A stretch of 7,051 nucleotides of DNA, taken from Campylobacterota bacterium. GTDB taxonomy: Bacteria > Campylobacterota > Campylobacteria > Campylobacterales > Sulfurovaceae. This document shows positions 5,962 to 7,051 of the stretch, one piece after another; the stretch's first letter is position 1; every line of letters starts with the position of its first letter. The notes beneath the pieces are model-generated. The model saw only the letters and a list, made by a program, of their open reading frames with translations. It did no database searches and was not told where the DNA came from. The position numbers and the translations under genes were made by a program. Location: NCBI GenBank assembly GCA_013153825.1, contig JAADDP010000183.1, forward strand, positions 1 to 7,051. The letters run 5' to 3'.

Positions 5962-6020
5962 TTAATATCCTTAATCAAATGTAATATAATACTTAAAGAG
6001 CATTGATAAAAACAAAAGGA
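5962..6020 (+). promoter_or_regulatory. Promoter and ribosome binding site of the OmpA-like gene
   Basis: TTAATA (5962-5967, four of six matches to TTGACA) and an exact TATAAT (5985-5990) are separated by 17 nt. Transcription would start near 5997. AAAGGA at 6015-6020 lies 7 nt before the ATG. Another TATAAT at 5957-5962 might be an alternative -10. The spacer between this promoter and the divergent one is nearly pure A+T and shows no clear operator. Confidence 0.6.
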
Positions 6021-6027
6021 TTCTCTT

Positions 6028-6609
6028 ATGAATAGAAGCGACAAAATTCTACTGTATGGCTCACTAACATCAATCATATATATAATCATATGCCTCTATA
6101 TACATAGAGATAGATTTATAAATATTAAAGAGTTAGAGAGTAGGAGTGATACCACCGTAGTAGAGGATGTAAATATATCATATACTCCTAGTCCCGATAT
6201 AAATAATGTAGAGAATTACATAAAAATGGATAAGTGTATCGACATGGATTATGTAAGGGAGATGATATCAGATATATTAAGCAGAAATAGAATAAGCTTC
6301 TATAGTGGAAGTAGCAGAATGACAGAAGAGAGCAAAGAGAGTCTAAATGATATTATCAAATATATAAATAGCTTAACCGGTTATAAGGAGATTATAATTA
6401 GTGGTTATACAGATGCTAGTGGAAGTAGAGCAAAAAATAGGGAGTTGAGCCTGATGAGAGCAAAAGCAGTAGAGAGATATCTCAGACTCAATGGACTTAT
6501 CAAACCGTATAAAATTGAGACGATTGGATATGGGGAGGATAATCTAATTGATGATAAAAATCCATATAGCCCTATAAATAGAAGGGTGGATATAGATATA
6601 AGGAGATAG
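6028..6609 (+). CDS. Membrane-anchored OmpA-family (OmpA_C-like) peptidoglycan-binding protein
   Basis: A 193-residue protein. A short charged N-terminus is followed by one hydrophobic segment (about 7-25, ILLYGSLTSIIYIIICLYI) with no cleavage site or lipobox, so it reads as a signal anchor with the rest in the periplasm. A polar linker (about 28-68) leads to an OmpA_C-like domain (about 75-193). Motifs are ISFYSGSSRMTEES (89-102), GYTDASGS (126-133), NRELSLMRAKAVERYL (137-152) and NRRVDIDI (184-191). D129 and R144 occupy the positions that grip diaminopimelate of peptidoglycan in OmpA. There is no beta-barrel, so it is not an outer-membrane porin of the OmpA type; Pal-like or MotB-like tethering are other family roles. 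MotB is unlikely because no motA precedes it. A coiled-coil membrane protein gene starts 1 nt after its stop. Family is secure, role unknown. Confidence 0.9.
   Translation: MNRSDKILLYGSLTSIIYIIICLYIHRDRFINIKELESRSDTTVVEDVNISYTPSPDINNVENYIKMDKCIDMDYVREMISDILSRNRISFYSGSSRMTEESKESLNDIIKYINSLTGYKEIIISGYTDASGSRAKNRELSLMRAKAVERYLRLNGLIKPYKIETIGYGEDNLIDDKNPYSPINRRVDIDIRR
6601..6605 (+). promoter_or_regulatory. Ribosome binding site of the downstream gene, inside the OmpA-like gene's end
   Basis: AGGAG forms part of the last two sense codons of the OmpA-like gene and lies 5 nt before the GTG at 6611. A terminating ribosome would be in place to re-initiate, which argues for coupled, balanced expression of the two proteins. 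Confidence 0.7.
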
Positions 6610-6610
6610 T

Positions 6611-7051
6611 GTGTTAGAGATAGTTTCTGAGATGGTGTTCTGCCTAGTTATGGCTCTTCTACTAGGATTTTCAATAGGTTTTCTCTTGGCAGAGAGTCTA
6701 TATGGAGTTGGGGAGAAGCCAATTTTTGGAGATAAGAGTTCAGATTTTGATGCTTCAGAGTCTCTTGAGAAGAGTAAAAAGATAGAGAAGTTAGAGAAGA
6801 GATGTAGCGAGAAGAATAGACTCCTCAAGGAGTGTCAAGATGAGAGTCGGAATATAAAAGAGGAGCTTCTAAAGAGGATAGATACTCTTGAGAAGAGAAG
6901 AGCCTCATTGGAGGAAAAAAGGGATAGAGAGTGTAGAGAGCTTGATGAGAAGTTATCTGAGTTGACAAAGAGATTAAAGAAGAAAGAGATTGAACTTAGA
7001 GAGTTTGAGACTGTCTTAGTTAAGGCCGAAAAGACTATAGATACATTAAAA
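6611..7051 (+). CDS. Unrecognised membrane-anchored coiled-coil protein (partial, runs off the right edge)
   Basis: The frame is open for 147 codons from a GTG at 6611 to the window end with no stop, so the 3' end is missing. The start is supported by AGGAG 5 nt upstream; an ATG at codon 8 is possible but would sit at the edge of the membrane segment. Residues 8-27 (MVFCLVMALLLGFSIGFLLA) form one transmembrane helix with a G-x3-G pattern. A short linker follows, and from about residue 50 onward there is a continuous run rich in Glu, Lys, Arg and Leu with heptad-like spacing, i.e. a long coiled coil. Cysteines are at 11, 65, 75 and 108. I do not recognise a family; any defining domain may lie past the edge. 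Coupling to the OmpA-like gene suggests a shared envelope function. High helical content could also be charged single helix rather than coiled coil. Confidence 0.8.
   Translation, partial: MLEIVSEMVFCLVMALLLGFSIGFLLAESLYGVGEKPIFGDKSSDFDASESLEKSKKIEKLEKRCSEKNRLLKECQDESRNIKEELLKRIDTLEKRRASLEEKRDRECRELDEKLSELTKRLKKKEIELREFETVLVKAEKTIDTLK

Noticed and set aside
5838..6089. 83-codon minus-strand frame across the divergent spacer
   Set aside because: It covers both promoters and the start of the OmpA-like gene and is simply AT-rich sequence giving Ile/Phe/Tyr codons.
6544..6828. 94-codon minus-strand frame opposite the OmpA-like and coiled-coil genes
   Set aside because: Antisense shadow; the plus-strand frames have recognisable domains and ribosome binding sites.

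Overview
The window looks like chromosomal housekeeping DNA from a low-GC member of the Campylobacterota (Epsilonproteobacteria), of the Sulfurimonas/Sulfurovum/Thiovulum kind. This is an inference from several features: AT-rich intergenic DNA, arginine coded mainly by AGA and isoleucine often by ATA, AAGGAG-type ribosome binding sites, a DnaK ending in an acidic tail closing in AEVE, and the overall gene set. No rRNA, tRNA, CRISPR array, insertion sequence or phage gene was seen.

Layout, left to right. Positions 1-62 hold an AT-only imperfect palindrome behind a two-gene minus-strand operon (63-1486). That operon encodes an Rrf2-family regulator with three cysteines and, overlapping it by 4 nt, a DHH/DHHA1 phosphoesterase resembling NrnB. 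A 140-nt divergent region (1487-1626) carries a 16-bp inverted repeat over the presumed -10 of the regulator and an extended -10 promoter for rpsO (ribosomal protein S15). rpsO is followed by a perfect 20-bp palindrome. The next 187 nt lead into grpE-dnaK and contain a HAIR-like (HspR-type) inverted repeat, further ACTAAA half-sites and an exact TTGACA-17-TATAAT promoter. hrcA, often found ahead of grpE in this group, is not here. dnaK has its own possible promoter in the 86-nt gap after grpE.

After dnaK, a hairpin lies between it and a convergent class I aminotransferase (aspartate type). A 192-nt divergent spacer with promoter-like boxes facing both ways follows. A membrane-anchored OmpA-type peptidoglycan-binding protein comes next, directly followed by the start of a membrane-anchored coiled-coil protein that runs off the right edge. 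Its ribosome binding site lies inside the last codons of the OmpA gene, so the two look translationally coupled.

Functionally, GrpE is the nucleotide exchange factor of DnaK, so 2003-4643 is a chaperone operon with a stress-type control region. The Rrf2/DHH pair probably links Fe-S, redox or NO sensing to turnover of short RNA or nucleotides, but this is not shown by the sequence. The OmpA/coiled-coil pair suggests an envelope function. I found no convincing undescribed system. The points most worth a second look are the grpE control region, the Rrf2 operator with its coupled phosphoesterase, and the OmpA/coiled-coil pair.
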